Below are positions 43,591 to 56,800 of a stretch of 64,000 nt of DNA, in pieces. The position numbers and the translations under genes are program-made. The stretch's first letter is position 1. Each line of letters opens with the position of its first letter. The stretch is taken from the NCBI GenBank assembly GCA_037355855.1, contig CM074766.1, positions 3,410,001 to 3,474,000 on the forward strand, read 5' to 3'. The notes beneath the pieces are model-generated. The model did not search any database, was not told the origin of the DNA, and saw nothing but the letters and a program-made list of their open reading frames with translations. The stretch is from Pseudo-nitzschia pungens. Its lineage: Eukaryota > Bacillariophyta > Bacillariophyceae > Bacillariales > Bacillariaceae.

Positions 43591-45864
43591 ATGAAATTTT
43601 CTACTCTTTGTCTGTCAGCATTGGCCGTTGCATCCTCGTCATCCACGACCAATGCCCAGGATGCTTTTTGTAAAGCCGATTGCAGCCCTCCGTTCATCAA
43701 TCCAAAACTCATGATGCATGGAGAAATCACCACCAACTTTGAAGTGGATGATAAGAGCAAGGCAGTTGCAGATGTTCACGGATGCTGCACTGAAGTCCTT
43801 TCGGAAGGAAATGCGGAAGATGGGTCGTCAACGTACAAACGTCCAATTATTGGAAAACTCGCTCAAATGTCAAAGGAACAAACTCTCTCAGTATTGGGCG
43901 ATGCCGAAAAAGCTTGGGATGGTGGCAGTGGTGCTTGGCCGCAAATGCCTTTTCGGGAAAGGCTTGACGCTATGGAAAAATTGATTCAGGACTTGGAGAC
44001 AAATCAACGTGAAAAAATGGTGCAAGTTCTGATGTGGGAAATAGGAAAAAATCGGAAGGATGCAGAGTCGGAATTTGATCGAACGATGTCCTTTGGCCGA
44101 GAAGTGATGGAAGTTTTGAAGAACGATGACGAGTTTGGAGGCTCTTGGAAGAGTATTGGTTCCACCATGGCATTTGTCAGGAGAGCTGCAGTTGGAATTG
44201 TGTTGTAAGTGATGGAGTACTTTATTTGAATCGGGGAGTCTATCCGACAAAACTTTCTTACGCTAACACATTGAACGTGTGCATACTACGGTCAAAGGTG
44301 TCTCGGACCGATGAACTATCCGTTGAACGAAACTTATGCTACCCTGATTCCAGCTTTGTTAATGGGTAATGGTAAGAAGTTTGCAATGTACATTTCATGT
44401 CCGTTTCCTCTGTCGATAAGCTAACATGTTCTACTAAAAATATTTCCTCAGTCGTCATCATGAAAGTACCAACTGTCGGTAAGAAAAAAGTGGGAGAGAT
44501 TTCTCACCCCATGGATCCTAGTATGTAGTATGCTTCATCTAAATTTCCTCTATATTTTTCTCAAACATGCCGACTTGCTTCAACATTGTGGATTGCCTTC
44601 GAAAATCGATGGCAGGTGGTCTCGTCCATTCGTTGGTGAGTTGCGTTCTTTCTGGTTCTGACTGATTCAGTTCGATTTCGCTTGTGTGTGCTGGGGGCTA
44701 CGTGAACAATGCATCATCTCTGACGCTTGCTTTCTATCTTTGTACTAGACTATGGAGGCCTTTCAAAAGGCATTGCCAGCTGGAGCCATGAACTTTGTTT
44801 CTGGGCGAGGGCGAGATACGATGCCTGTTCTGATGGAAACAGGAAAAATAGACGCCTTAGCATTCATAGGGGGCTCAGGAGCAGCCGACACCGTCATTCG
44901 GCAGCATCCTCACCCCCATCGATTGAAGATATTTTTGCAGCTCGAAGCTAAAAATATGGGAATCTTTTTGCCGGATATGTTTGAAAAAGGAACGACTAGA
45001 GCGGAGGAACTTTCAAAAGCTGTCGATCAATCGCTCCTTGGAGGTAAGAGAAATTTGGTACCGTTTTTGTTATATTTGTTATATTGGCCTTCTCAACAAA
45101 AATTGTTGATCTCACAAACTCTATTTTTTCGTACAGCATTGAGTTTCAATGGGCAACGTTGCACTTCTCTAAAGCTTTTTTTCATACCGAAAGGGCATGG
45201 CGCGAAGTTTAGCAGGCACATGGCAGAACGGATAGAAAGTATGAACGTCGGCCTCCCTTGGCAATCCTGGGGAAGTGATGAAAGTGATAGTCCCCCACGG
45301 TATTCCGACTTCACACCATTACCTAACAAGAGTCGTACCGCTTTGATGAAACGACTAATCGACGATGCTGTCTCGAAGGGAGCCAAGATTGTTAATGAAA
45401 AGGGCGGCGAGATCATCGGTGGACCTGATTCAACGTTGATGGTTCCTGCTGTGTTGTTTCCAGTATCTCCCGACATGGATATATACTATGAGGAGCAATT
45501 TGGTCCGATAGTCCCAATTACCGAATATGAAGATCTCGACACAGTCTTGTCTTATGGCAAAACAGGCATTTACGGACAGCAAGTGTCAATTTTCGTGTCC
45601 GAAGAGGAAACAAAGAATGCTGCCTCATTGCTGGATCGGTTTTCGACTGTGTTTGGCAAAATTAATATCAATAGTCAATGCGCTCGATCTCCCGATACTT
45701 TGCCATTTTCGGGCCGACGAAGTTCAGCTATGGGAGTCATGAGTGTAAAAGATGCTCTTCGAGAGTTTTCGATTCCGACAGTCGTAGCTTACAAAGACAG
45801 CGAGGTCAATAACGGCATCATGCAGGAAATAGAGGCAGCCTCTACGTTCCTGCAGCCTCTATAA
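43591..45864 (+). CDS. GAPN/ALDH-type aldehyde dehydrogenase with N-terminal leader, 6 exons
   Basis: Exons: 43591-44204, 44298-44371, 44452-44478, 44616-44635, 44749-45043, 45137-45864. All are GT-AG, total 1,758 nt, 585 residues. The ATG at 43591 gives a signal-peptide-like start ([18 protein letters not shown]). The body is an aldehyde dehydrogenase closest in motif to non-phosphorylating NADP glyceraldehyde-3-phosphate dehydrogenase: GPMNYPLNE with N211, GNVVIMKVP, GRGRDT, nucleophile C352 in [26 protein letters not shown]. Expected reaction: glyceraldehyde 3-phosphate to 3-phosphoglycerate with NADPH formed. The general-base Glu of LELGG aligns with Gln309 (FLQLEAKN), so the activity is uncertain. 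The leader with DAF after it may be a plastid bipartite signal. Exons 3 and 4 are only 27 and 20 bp. Confidence 0.88.
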
Positions 45865-48800
45865 AACTAAAGTAGAATGTCCATTCATATCGTGACAGCA
45901 AAAGTACCAAATGTACTTAGATTTACATGAGAGATCTTCATCGGCATTGCATTGACGTTCAGATTTCTTCGAATCAATCAAAAGGTCCACTCATGCTCTT
46001 TTGGATCCTGACTCATTGATTGAGCCGACTGGTTACAGACTGAGTAATTTCAGATCCACCACCTTCGGTGACTAAAGTAAATTTGTATTAACCATTAATT
46101 TATTGTGTTGTTAGAACAGTTCATTAGCAGTATAATGAACAACTAGTTGTTACACAATGATGACAACTGAATATGACTTGACGAAGTATTTAGAATCAGC
46201 AACAAAATAGTATCACACCACACTACGAGTTCTATTGCCAATCCGTACAACACTCGAAATACTGAAGGTATTTGCTTCGGGACATATCAGTTGGGCGTGA
46301 AAGTAATATTCTTGTTTCGTGTTTGAATGGAGAGAGTTAGGGCTGACCCCAGCATCCAACATCATCTGGTTAACTACTTTCTGGTTCTTTTTCATAGATG
46401 TAGTTTTTGGCTTGCGAAACGCTAGCAAAAAGTTCATTCGACATAGTTCTTCTTGTCCTGAATATGACAGGAGGTAATCAATGGTCATTCGTTACTATTA
46501 CGAGACTTTTACAACAGCGACAAGTATCCATTTGAGCGATGATTTCCGGAATCCATATCAGGTGCTCTGATTGCTTTCGACGGAAACGCTTCAGTCTTGA
46601 ATGCAATAGAGTGATTCAAAATTGGAGATTGTCGATCGTCTCCGAAGTCGTTGGACAGCAAAATCGACAATCCTCACCACACAAATGCAAGCCTTGAGAA
46701 AGATGGTGTACTCCGATCGACACAACGTAAATACGATCGAATATCGAATAGTATTCGGTTTTGCTCTAAATCCTTACGCAGACATTTGCCGATGATACGA
46801 CCATTCATTGTTTACTTTATCTTTGCAACGAATACCTTTCAGTTAATCAAAATTCTAATTCACATTACGATAGTTGGAGAGTGTGGTCAAATCTTGATCG
46901 TTCAGACTATAATCTCAATATCAAAGCGTTCTGTTTTTTTCGTTCCAAGGAGAAAATCGAATTGATAAACAAAATGAAGGAAACCATTCAAAGCACCCAC
47001 CACGTGGTTGGAAAACGGATCAAGAACTGAATCTAAGAAACGAGATGGTGACATCTGAAATTCCTGCTAGTTTGTGGTGTAAATTCATGCAGAAAGTGAA
47101 GTTACCGATTTTTCCTCACACCAAATTGGATGGAGACACAAGGCAATCGTTGCAACAATCACAGTATGATGTCTTAATGAACCTGCTGGATCTATTGGAA
47201 ATTTCAGTTTCAATGGCGTTTCCTAAAACATGTAAACGGCATGCATTGGCAGTAATTGGATGTCATTTGTCCCTGATTATATTTTTCATCGTGGAAATGA
47301 TAATTGGTCTCTCTTTCTCTGAATTGGAATAAGCGATGTAGTAGAAAATATTTTCAACTTTCGTCATCCAAAAATAGGTTAGTATTTTTTAAAAAATGCA
47401 TGCAATTTTCATTTAAGATCATTTATTTGGTAGAAACAATGTGTCGATATGCGATGAAAAACAATGTGCTTCGCATTTCGCTGGGCGTAACAGTGAAACA
47501 ATCATTAAGAGGGGAAATTCGTTTCAGAGCAAAATGATATTTTTCAGTTATCCTAAAATGTCATCTATTTTCTTATCGCCACAACACAGAAAAGAATGCT
47601 TTCATTTTTTCAGTATTCTCAAATCATCATACATAGTTTATTACATCCCGAAATCGTCGTCGAGACTGTACGAAAGATCATTCAGGTCCTTTCAAAAGAT
47701 AGAGGCGACACCTGTGTCAAAAAGAGAGTTCAAAGAACCATCAACTGATCCATAGTTGCGGATGTATGATGATTGAAGTAAAGTTGAATCAATCCACTAA
47801 ACATAGCTTCGAAAGAGGGCTCATCTTCGTATACAGCACGGTGACGTATCACAAAATTGGAAACCGAAGACATCGTGCAAAAAATTCGGAGGAAATTGCG
47901 GAAAAATTTTGTCTCATTGAATTTGCTTTTTTCATGCTGATAAATGTGGTAATATTAACTTTCATATCTCTTCCTTCGACATGAAAGCGGAAGTTCATGG
48001 AATAAAGCCAAAGCCTTTCATGTTGTATTTCGAAGCAAAGTCAATTTAATCGTGAAATTATAATTCATTATCGTTGTTAGACTACGACAAGGGATAGCTG
48101 AAATGAAGAAGACAATATTTTTCCAAATAGCACCGCAGAGATCAAGGTCCTTCCATTATAACAACAATTCGGAAACGAAGGCTATTTATCACTCATTCAG
48201 GTGACAGCGATCTTGACCTGAAAGTCAAACTTAGAGTGGAATGAATTAGAGAGATTCGGAAAGACTCGCTCCAGTGATAGTTCCAATTGAAAATAAAATA
48301 TCAATTGTGACAGATCTCTAGGTATGAATTTTTACCAGAGGCCTGCGCATCCGAACAAAATTCCCTATTTTTTCCGCTTCAAAGTCGATGATATTTCAAG
48401 GCAAGCTCTGCATTGCTCGGAATAAAGTGCTATGAGAAGACATTGGACTGTTCTGAACAGATCAGAAATTTCCTGTCGTAGAAGAAGATGTGAGGGCTGA
48501 TTGACTTTAAGATCCACTATGCCAGAAGTGAATATGAAATTACCGATGAAACCAGTCATTCATTTGTGGACGGTAAGTGGGGAAAAATGAAAAATGATTT
48601 TTTTGTGAGTCTGATTGCAAAGTTTCAGTTGAGCATTCCACAACAGAGAATACTGTTCAAAAAGTGGAATGCTCTATTTACTGAATTATTCGTTTGAACA
48701 TGATACAAAATCTACGAGCTCGGATCAACCTTTTAGCACTATACCTCCATTGTCCTAATGCAAAGACACGAGATTTTTCTCGGCCGGAAAACATTCAAAA

Positions 48801-51077
48801 GAAATCCTAAAGTATGTATCATATGACTTGGCAATAATTTTTTCACCTATTACCGAAACTTTTACTTAGAACCACGGCCATTTCTCGCCATGCAACAAAT
48901 GCCGTCCCTTTTTGAAGTTAGTTGATGCGTACCAAGTTTGCTTTACCATTCTATCCACATGAGTTGGTGGTTTCACCACATCGTGAAATGTTGTAACTCG
49001 TCTAAGTTTTAGAGAACTATTGAAGATCATTGAGTCTTATCAGAGGCGTGAACATCCGTCGTAATATTCAAAAGAGTCTTGTGGGAACTTATCGTGACGT
49101 TGAAATTTCAGTTGAGCTTCTTAAAAGTACATAGCACTACACAAGTCTAATATTATCCTCCTTTGTGAATATTGTGAATAAGATCTGACCTAAAAATCCT
49201 ATTGAAAGTCACTTTCTGCTGAAATATAGTTGATAACGTCTCTGCATTATTCTCTCGATGTTCAAAGAAATGCCTTAATGAAAGAAAAGTGCCGTTGGGA
49301 TCTTTGAGTGCACTTGGAAAAGTTTGTTATCGTATCATCCAATCGCTCTATCTAATGACTTTGAACAAGAAGGATAACAATCAGTACTTGGTGGCGATTA
49401 TGCCGAACAACCTTCCCAACTCTCCATTTTTTCATTCAGTAATTTGAAACCTATGAATCGTTGAATGCATGAAGGGCAAATTCCATTCTTTCGGATCACA
49501 TTCTGGTGAGTTCGACCGATATGAACTGTGGTGTGTGCTTTCCTTGTAGAGCTTTTGTCAAGATGAAGCCGGCTGACTACAGAAAACAATAACTGCTGTT
49601 CAGGGAAACAAAGGGAAATCAATCGTCCATTATCTGATATAAGGCTAAGAGTAATGCTGTTATCGAATGTCATAAAACATAGAGTAGCTTTCACATCTGA
49701 GAGCGTCGTTTTTGATGTCAGTCGCAGTCAACACATACTGTGCTGATCCTTCCTCTTTTGTTTGAGAGATACAACTATATAACATATTGGTAGGAATAAC
49801 ATCGACGTCAGAAATAGATTAGGATAAAGGAGAAAATAATTGGGCTTATTTCCCTTTCATGTCGGTTTGATACAATGATAAAAATACACTTTATTGCGTT
49901 ACCTAGCAACCAGATCCTCCACATGGAAAGTAGGAAAATGAATTTTCTTGTCATCCAGAATGCTATGAAAGATAGTTCAATCAGTAAAGTTTGTTACGAA
50001 ATACAGTAAATAATAGAGTCGAGCGACTTTGTTGCAATACAAGCTCTTATTACTGTTGTGAAATTTAACTGAGCGAGCATTGATTGGGAAACCATGGATA
50101 TCCGAGACGATACCAGAACTGCAGGGTCAGATGTGAGTCAAAGGTAAATGCTTTTACATGTTCAAGTGTATGAAGAAAGGTCAGGTATACAGGGGAAATG
50201 TGATAGGGTGCATGTTATCTCGAGGAGAAGCTAAACATCAGAAGAGACACGGTGAACTACGTTGAGCCTCGTGGAGTGGTTTCAGTTTGAATGGTTTCAC
50301 AGCAGGTGTGATTCGATCCTTTTAATGGTTCAGAGAAGGTCACCCTCCAATTCAGTACCAAAAGATACGTAGTAAGAACAACAATATGCTCACCGACTCG
50401 AGTGGTCCTATCTTCTTATCGCCGTCTACACACCGCTTGCTCGACAATTCTCTAGCATGACCTAAACAGCTCGAATATAACATTGGCGGATCCCTATATT
50501 GGGTTCATAAGTACGTTGCTCATACTGGTTCGAGGGTATATCGCCCTCCAGACACCGCTTGCTCGACAATGCCGTAGCATGGGCCAACATGCTGCTCATA
50601 GATGCTCCACGAAATGGCATCGCCTAGATCATGTATCGATATTTTCGAAAACTACTTGAACTTTTCCTGTCCCTCATCCGTTTCGAGACGTCATTTGATC
50701 AATAAGCACAGCGATTTCTTGAATGGGATACCATTCCTTTCGTTGTCTCTGTCCCATCCCTTATGAGACGTATTTCTGATTCCGCAACCACCAACCCACA
50801 AAACCCCTGCCGAATAGCGGCTTCTCGCTACTGTATCACAACGCGTCGACCTTTGCTCCCAGTGTGTGGTTCACGACACAGTCCACTCCAATCTCCCTGC
50901 CATGATCCAAGAATTTTGAGCGATTGATCATGACAATTTGCCAGTCCTTTATGTTTTCAGTGAATATCGATCCTTTTCGTCACTTTTCCAGGTCGGGGTT
51001 GGGGTGTCAAACATCAAACGCATTGTAACTATAGAATATCCTGTTGATTTTGTGTCATTTTTGTCTGTCTTCTGGTG
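45865..51077. other. Gene-poor host DNA, 5.2 kb
   Basis: AT-rich sequence. No reading frame has a recognisable domain, and the longest (47441-47755, 104 residues) looks like chance. Around 50,419-50,585 two imperfect direct repeats share CACCGCTTGCTCGACAAT. A LINE-type 3' end relic lies at about 46,005-46,110 and is listed separately. I see no RNA gene. Confidence 0.6.
46005..46110 (+). mobile_element. Old LINE/E2-type 3' end relic
   Basis: About 100 bp matching the 3' end of the E2 elements: GATTGAGCCGAC, GGTTACAGACTGAGTAATTT and the hairpin CACCTTCGGTG, then a degraded ATTAA tail. No body of an element is seen upstream. The left arm of the first hairpin is lost, which points to age or to a different, shorter family. 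Confidence 0.7.
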
Positions 51078-53377
51078 TAATAATAATAATATACGTATTT
51101 ACATAACTTTATTCACCAAAGGTGAAACTAAATTACTCAGTCTGTAACCAGACTTTAACGTCGCCTCCATCATAGAGTCAGGACCCCAAGTGGTAGAACG
51201 ACAAATTTTCAAACAAACCTTGAACATCAAGCAGGGAAAAAGACAACCAAGTCCCACAAAATAGGGACCTGAGAGAAAGTGAGATGGGAATGGAGATATT
51301 GGGATAAGATCCAGTATCAAAAGGTAAATGACAGGATAAGAAGCAGGAACAGAAGACAAAACCAAGGTACAAAGTGGAATCAACCCTGAGGTCCAGTAAG
51401 CCAGGCTCTGAGGAGAGCAGCCTCTCGTTGGTAGGGCTGCACAGGTTGGACAGGTGCTGCATACTGCTTCCTGGCAAGGTGGATGGTTGCAAGCCACTGC
51501 CGCTTGGCAGTCAGGGTGTAACCTTGTAGGACTTGGAAAGGGGTTTGTAAAAGGGAGTGTGACTGGGGAAGTGCACCAGCTGCACCAATGGCCAATTCAG
51601 AGGAGATGGAAGCATTAAGAGATTGGTGTTGTTCAGCATCAAGGGTTCCCCCAGGACCATGGAGTCGTTCATTCCTATAGGTCCAAAGATCCCAGGAGGT
51701 AAGAAAGAACTGATGGATGATAGCTGTAGCCCAACGTTTGGGAGAGCGCTTGCTTCCAATGTGGGAGTAGTAGTCAGCCTGGATTTGGTACCAGCTAGGA
51801 GACCACCTACCAAGAAGCCAGTTGTGCCAACCAATTGTCCTCTGTGCCCTGACAGCAGAAGCAATTGCAGGGGGATAAGATGATGGATAAATGGTCTGGC
51901 CCTTCTGAACTCTGGTGAGAAGATCCACAATGGCAGCAACCAATGATGGATCAGTCTGCTCAACCTCAAGCCTCTGCTTCAGGGGTCCCTTGAAGGCAGA
52001 CACACTATGCCTGACAGCCCCAGGATCCTTGCAAGAGAGCACATGAGACACCTTCTCGTTTTCGGCATCACACAATGGGCACCTGGAGTGATCCTGATAC
52101 TGGTAGTGAAGTAGTTGGTTGCCAACACCAATGCAGCCAGAAGCAAACTTGACAAACCACCTTTGCATGCCAGGAGGTAGACGCTTGAAGGCAGACAGAT
52201 GGGCACACCAATGGATGGAACTCAAAACAGGTTGTGGAATGGGAATATCATGGTGGGTCTGCCAGTATTGGAGAAGAGGAGGACCAGAAATAGCAACATG
52301 CAGAGCATTCTGATCAAACCTTGAACACTTGCATCCATTGAGAGAAAAAGCCCAAGGCTCAAACACAAGTCTGGGATAGTGATGGGCAGAAGCTCTATGG
52401 ACAGAGAGAAATGCCTTGGCCATGCTGTCAACCTGATGATTGCGAAGGGCCCACCAATCAAGAAAGATTCCAGCTTGATGGCCCTGAACCCACTGAAAGT
52501 GCACAGAGATTGGCAGGGCAGAAATCATGTTTCTGATGACATAAACATAATCAAAAGACTTCTGGGAAATAACCAAAGGCCAAGATCCTTGAGCCTGTTT
52601 GAGAGCTGTGTCACCATCCAGAGCAATGGTGATAGAGCCAGAAGCAATATCAAAAAGCCTCACCAGAGCAGTGCAACAGGTGAGAACCCCAATGATACCT
52701 GCCAGTTCACTCCTATAGGATGATTGATCCTCAGGGGACCCACTGACAAAATTACAGCCAGTGAGGAACAATGAAGCAGACTTGGTGGAGGTATTGGGTG
52801 ATAGAATGAAAGCAGAAGTGCCTCTGAGAAGGTCCGGATCAAATGAACCATCACATACAGCACTGGCAGTACCATTCTGAATAGCATCAACAAGGGTCTG
52901 ACAGCCAGTCTGTGGTAGGGAATATTTGTGGAGAAGTACCCTTGGAGACGCACAGAGTGCATCAAAGGCATCTGCAGGGGGAGTCTGGAAGAGAATCAAA
53001 TGGATTGTACTCCAGAGGATCCATGTCAGGAGGTTCAGAAACAAAGGCTGAGGACCCAACCACGCGTACAACTTGGCCAAAGATAACAGGGCAGACAAGC
53101 ACATCAGCACAGGCTGGTTTGCCAGGAATGATTTCAGAAGTGACCCTGTATCTGCCCCTGCCTTGGGAGGTGCTCACAATCCAGCCAGTAGAAGTTTTGG
53201 AGAATATTCTGTTGGTGGATAAAGACAAAAACCAAGGCCAAAGAGAAGCTGTCTGGGGAGAGAGCCAATGCTCAAGGTGAAAAGAAGGAGCCAATGCCCT
53301 GGCTGCAGGGGGTGGACAAGGGGGAAGAAAACAGGTCTGAAGAGCCTTGACCCATAAGCGCTGAGCTGCTGGAGGCC
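51078..53377 (-). mobile_element. LINE-G, 3' part
   Basis: Minus-strand LINE with the family tail at 51,078 directly against host DNA, the two 3' hairpins, the 3' UTR and the ORF2 3' half. At 53,377 it is interrupted by the 6.4 kb LTR-bounded element with the duplication AGGCC. It continues at 59,799. Confidence 0.92.
51380..53377 (-). pseudogene. LINE-G ORF2 fragment, frameshifted (RNase H and CCHC)
   Basis: One frame (about 53,377-52,975) covers the linker after the RT. A second (to the stop at 51,380) covers RNase H (CDGSFDPDL, YRSELAGI, ALDGDTAL, DSMAKAF) and the CPLCDAENEKVSHVLSC knuckle. The switch lies at a run of five G near 52,977-52,981, the same one-base insertion as in LINE-A. 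EN and RT are absent. Confidence 0.88.
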
Positions 53378-53886
53378 TGTAATGATTTCGCTCGTCAGCA
53401 AAACAGGGAGAGCAGCAACAACAGTACAGCACGGAGTGGTGGCAGTTGGTTAGACTACAGAGGATACTGTTCAACCACTATTGCATATACCACGAGCACA
53501 CTAGTTACCACTCTAGAGGTACATTAGAGATGTCAAGTATCATTGCCGGGCATGATGTGTTCTTTTAGTTTAAAACTGAGAGTATTCCAAAGAGTGAGAG
53601 CTCGGATGGAGCTCCGAATAATAACTCGCTGATTCGTATGCCGGTAAAGGGTCAGGGTATGTAGGTCCAGTACTTAATTCAACGTAGTGACCATACCCTT
53701 TACTTGCACCTGTAGCACCAGTACTGTAGTGTACACGCTGTACACTGTAGTACTGTACGTGATCGATGCGCTCGCTGAACTCGCTCGCTTGTTAACTGCA
53801 GGGGCCGGGTATCTGGTTATAGTACAAATGGTACACAATGACCATACCCCGACGGTTAGTATAATATCGAGGTGAAATATCTTCAT
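53378..53886. repeat. Left terminal direct repeat (LTR-like) of the 6.4 kb element
   Basis: 509 bp starting TGTAATGATTTCGCTCG and ending ATATCTTCAT. It contains a dense stretch of GTAC/ACTGTA words (53,695-53,765). One difference from the right copy is visible (C at about 53,642 against T). Confidence 0.92.
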
Positions 53887-56800
53887 AGTCCCCGTGATTC
53901 ATGCCAGTACTCAACATCGTACGTAGCTCCATGTAGAACCACAGTAATACAAGATACCAATCCAAATCCAAAGCAATTGCTTCGTGTCCCCGGAATAAAG
54001 ATCTCCGGATCAAACCAGTGGTCACAATCAAAGAGACTTGGTACTTGCATGGATCATAACAGATCACCTTGTATCCACGCTGCTTGTCAGAGAGCGAACT
54101 GCATCAAATATTGCAGCTTTCTTCAGTATCATGTCTTGTTTCTTCGAACGTACAACAGAGGCCCGGCTAATAGTAAAAAAAATGGGGGGTTTGTGGACGT
54201 CTCGTTCCAGCACTTCAGACCTTTTGCCCTTCATGCTTTCACAGACAGATCGTCCCAGTTGTTAGGGCCTTTTGCCCCACACACCAAATCTTATCCTGGC
54301 ACGTCCCAAGACCATTAGCCTATTATAAATCATTTGTCGTTTCAGTTGACTTGGACCACACCGGTCCGCAAAATCGTTGCTGTCTACATACAGCTTTCAT
54401 CGTTGTTAACATGACCCAGCTGAGAGGTCGTTTCAGCTGCTGTCTATCCGTTGTTTGTACAGCTCGTATCATCCTTGGACGTCGTAATCATGAGCAAGCT
54501 GTCCCTGGAACACTGATCCACTCGGTCTTCATAGGAACGCTTCTCAATTTGTTATCGTAGATCCAAAAATAAAACGCTGCTCTTTGTTTCCAAAAACGCG
54601 CTGCTCCTGCAACTCGTTCATTAGTTTGTTCGTTTGATCACAAGCAAGCTGTCCCCGTAACAGCACTATTTCAGTAGTCTGCATGGGACGGATCGCTTGT
54701 CATATCTTGTCGTCAATTGTTTAACTTGTTCGGCGTCAATCGGAATCATGCTGCTCCTGTAATACTGTCTTTTGGAACAGCAGCTCCTGATTCATAGCTC
54801 ATATATTCGAACCACGCTGCTCCTGTAACGGGACGACCGGTTCATTCGATTGGTTGTCCCCGGAACAGCAGTTCTGTATTCATAATGTCGAACATAGTGT
54901 CAATCGTAGAGTAACAACTCGTGGCAATCAGCGTCAGCGTCATCCGTAAAGTAGCAACTCGTGGCAAGTCAATCGGTCGTAGCCATTCAATCGGACGTAG
55001 CAATCAGCTTTATCCGTAAAGTAGCAACTCGTGGCAAGTCAATCGGTCGTAGCCATTCAATCGGTCGTAGCAACTCAATCGGACGTAGCAATCAGCTTTA
55101 TCCGTAGTGGAGTAACTCGTGGCAATTCAATCGGTCGTAGCCATTCAATCGGACGTAGCAATCAGCGTCATCCAAAGTACACGAGGCGAGGCGTACACCA
55201 TGCGCTAGCCGAGCTGCCTGTGTTGTTTGTAATCTTCTGTTCAGCGCATCACTGTTGCGCTTCCATTATTGCAGCCTAAGCGTTCACTCGTAGCAGGGAC
55301 AGTATGTCCCCGTTTATAGAGATACGCTTGATCGCTTGGCCCAGATGCGCTGCTGCTGGTGTTCCGAGTATCGTTACTGTCTTGTTCTGCTTGGTCACAG
55401 TGGCGGACACAGTTCTGTACCCGCAGGCAGAATCCTTGCAAGGCTCGGAGAATATCTACTCTGTCCCCGCGAGTCTTCAAGGGATTGCCTGAGAGATTAA
55501 GGCTGTTCCAATGGCTTCGTGTTGTCTGCCGACGCTCATTTTGCTGTAGCTTTGGCGCTCCACCGATAACAAGGATAGCATGTCCCCGTAACTGGAGGAT
55601 CAGCACTGCTTGTCTATGTGCAACGCCGTAATCCTTCGTGCTACACGCAACTCCGTTGCGCTTCTATTGTTTGGCCTATTAGCGGTCAACCTATAACAGG
55701 GACAGTATGTCCCCGTAACTGGAACACTGCTCCGCGATGTTCGATGCTCTTGGGCGTGTTCCGCTTGATACACTTGCAGGTTTGTTTCTTGGCGTTCTAG
55801 GCACAGTTCCATTCATACAGTCTTGATTCTTGCAAGGCTCGGATGACGTCTACTTTGTCCCCGCGAGTCTTCAAGGAATCGCTGTGCACCGCTATAACAC
55901 ACGCCAGCACCACTCCACTGGTGGATGTGCATGGCATTGCATTGCAACGCGGAGCGTTGCACTTCTTTACGTTGGATAGATCCAGTAGTAGCCACAATCG
56001 TAGCGTTCCATAGCGTTCCAGGCATACATGCCTATGTCTAGCGTGCGGCACATTTGCTGGGTACATCTCCATTGTTGAGTGCTTTGCCGCCTGGCGCTGT
56101 CAGTATTCACCGTGAAGACAGACAATAGTCTATAGTAGCAGGCATCGGCATTCACCGTGAAGGCAGGAACGGTCGAATCTGTCCCCGCTGGCTGAAGCGG
56201 TGAATCCTTGGTCTTTGTCGGTGCTGTGGTTTGATTGATTTCTGCAGCAATGCGCTATCCACTGCCTACTGGCTCTTCAGCAGTGGTTCGATCGCTCCTA
56301 GCAATCCGGCGGTTGCTCTTGCAACTGGCTGAATGCAGATCCATAGCATGAAACGCCATAACAGGCCGAGTCCCCACAGATCTCAGCACTGCAACACTTA
56401 ACGTCGGCATTCATCGTGAAGACAGACACTCCAATCTGTCCCCGCTGTCTGAAGCGATGGATACTCGTCCCAACATTGCTCTAGTTCAGCAATCTATATT
56501 CTTGTACTGGTTCTGTTACACTCGTAACAGAGCACGTCGTAGCAGGTCCGTAGCAGGGAATGCCATAACAGGCCGAGTCACCACTGTTAACCTGTCGTAA
56601 CAGCACTTGGTTCGACTGGGCACCTTCCAGCATTCATCGTTGCTGGTGCTGTCCGTAGCAGGTGGTTTCCAATAAGTTCGTTAACATTCTGGCATCCCGG
56701 CCGCGCTGTCTGTTGTTCGAATGCTACCTGCAATCAACCACAGACAGTAGTAACCGTAAAGGCATGAATGGTCTAATCTGTCCCCTCTGACTGAATCGGT

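Noticed and set aside
47441..47755. Small gene of 104 residues in the gene-poor stretch
   Set aside because: Composition and overlap with other chance frames suggest noise. No domain is visible.
53872..54318. 148-residue frame in the 6.4 kb element as a gag remnant
   Set aside because: No zinc knuckle, protease or RT motif, and it starts inside the terminal repeat.
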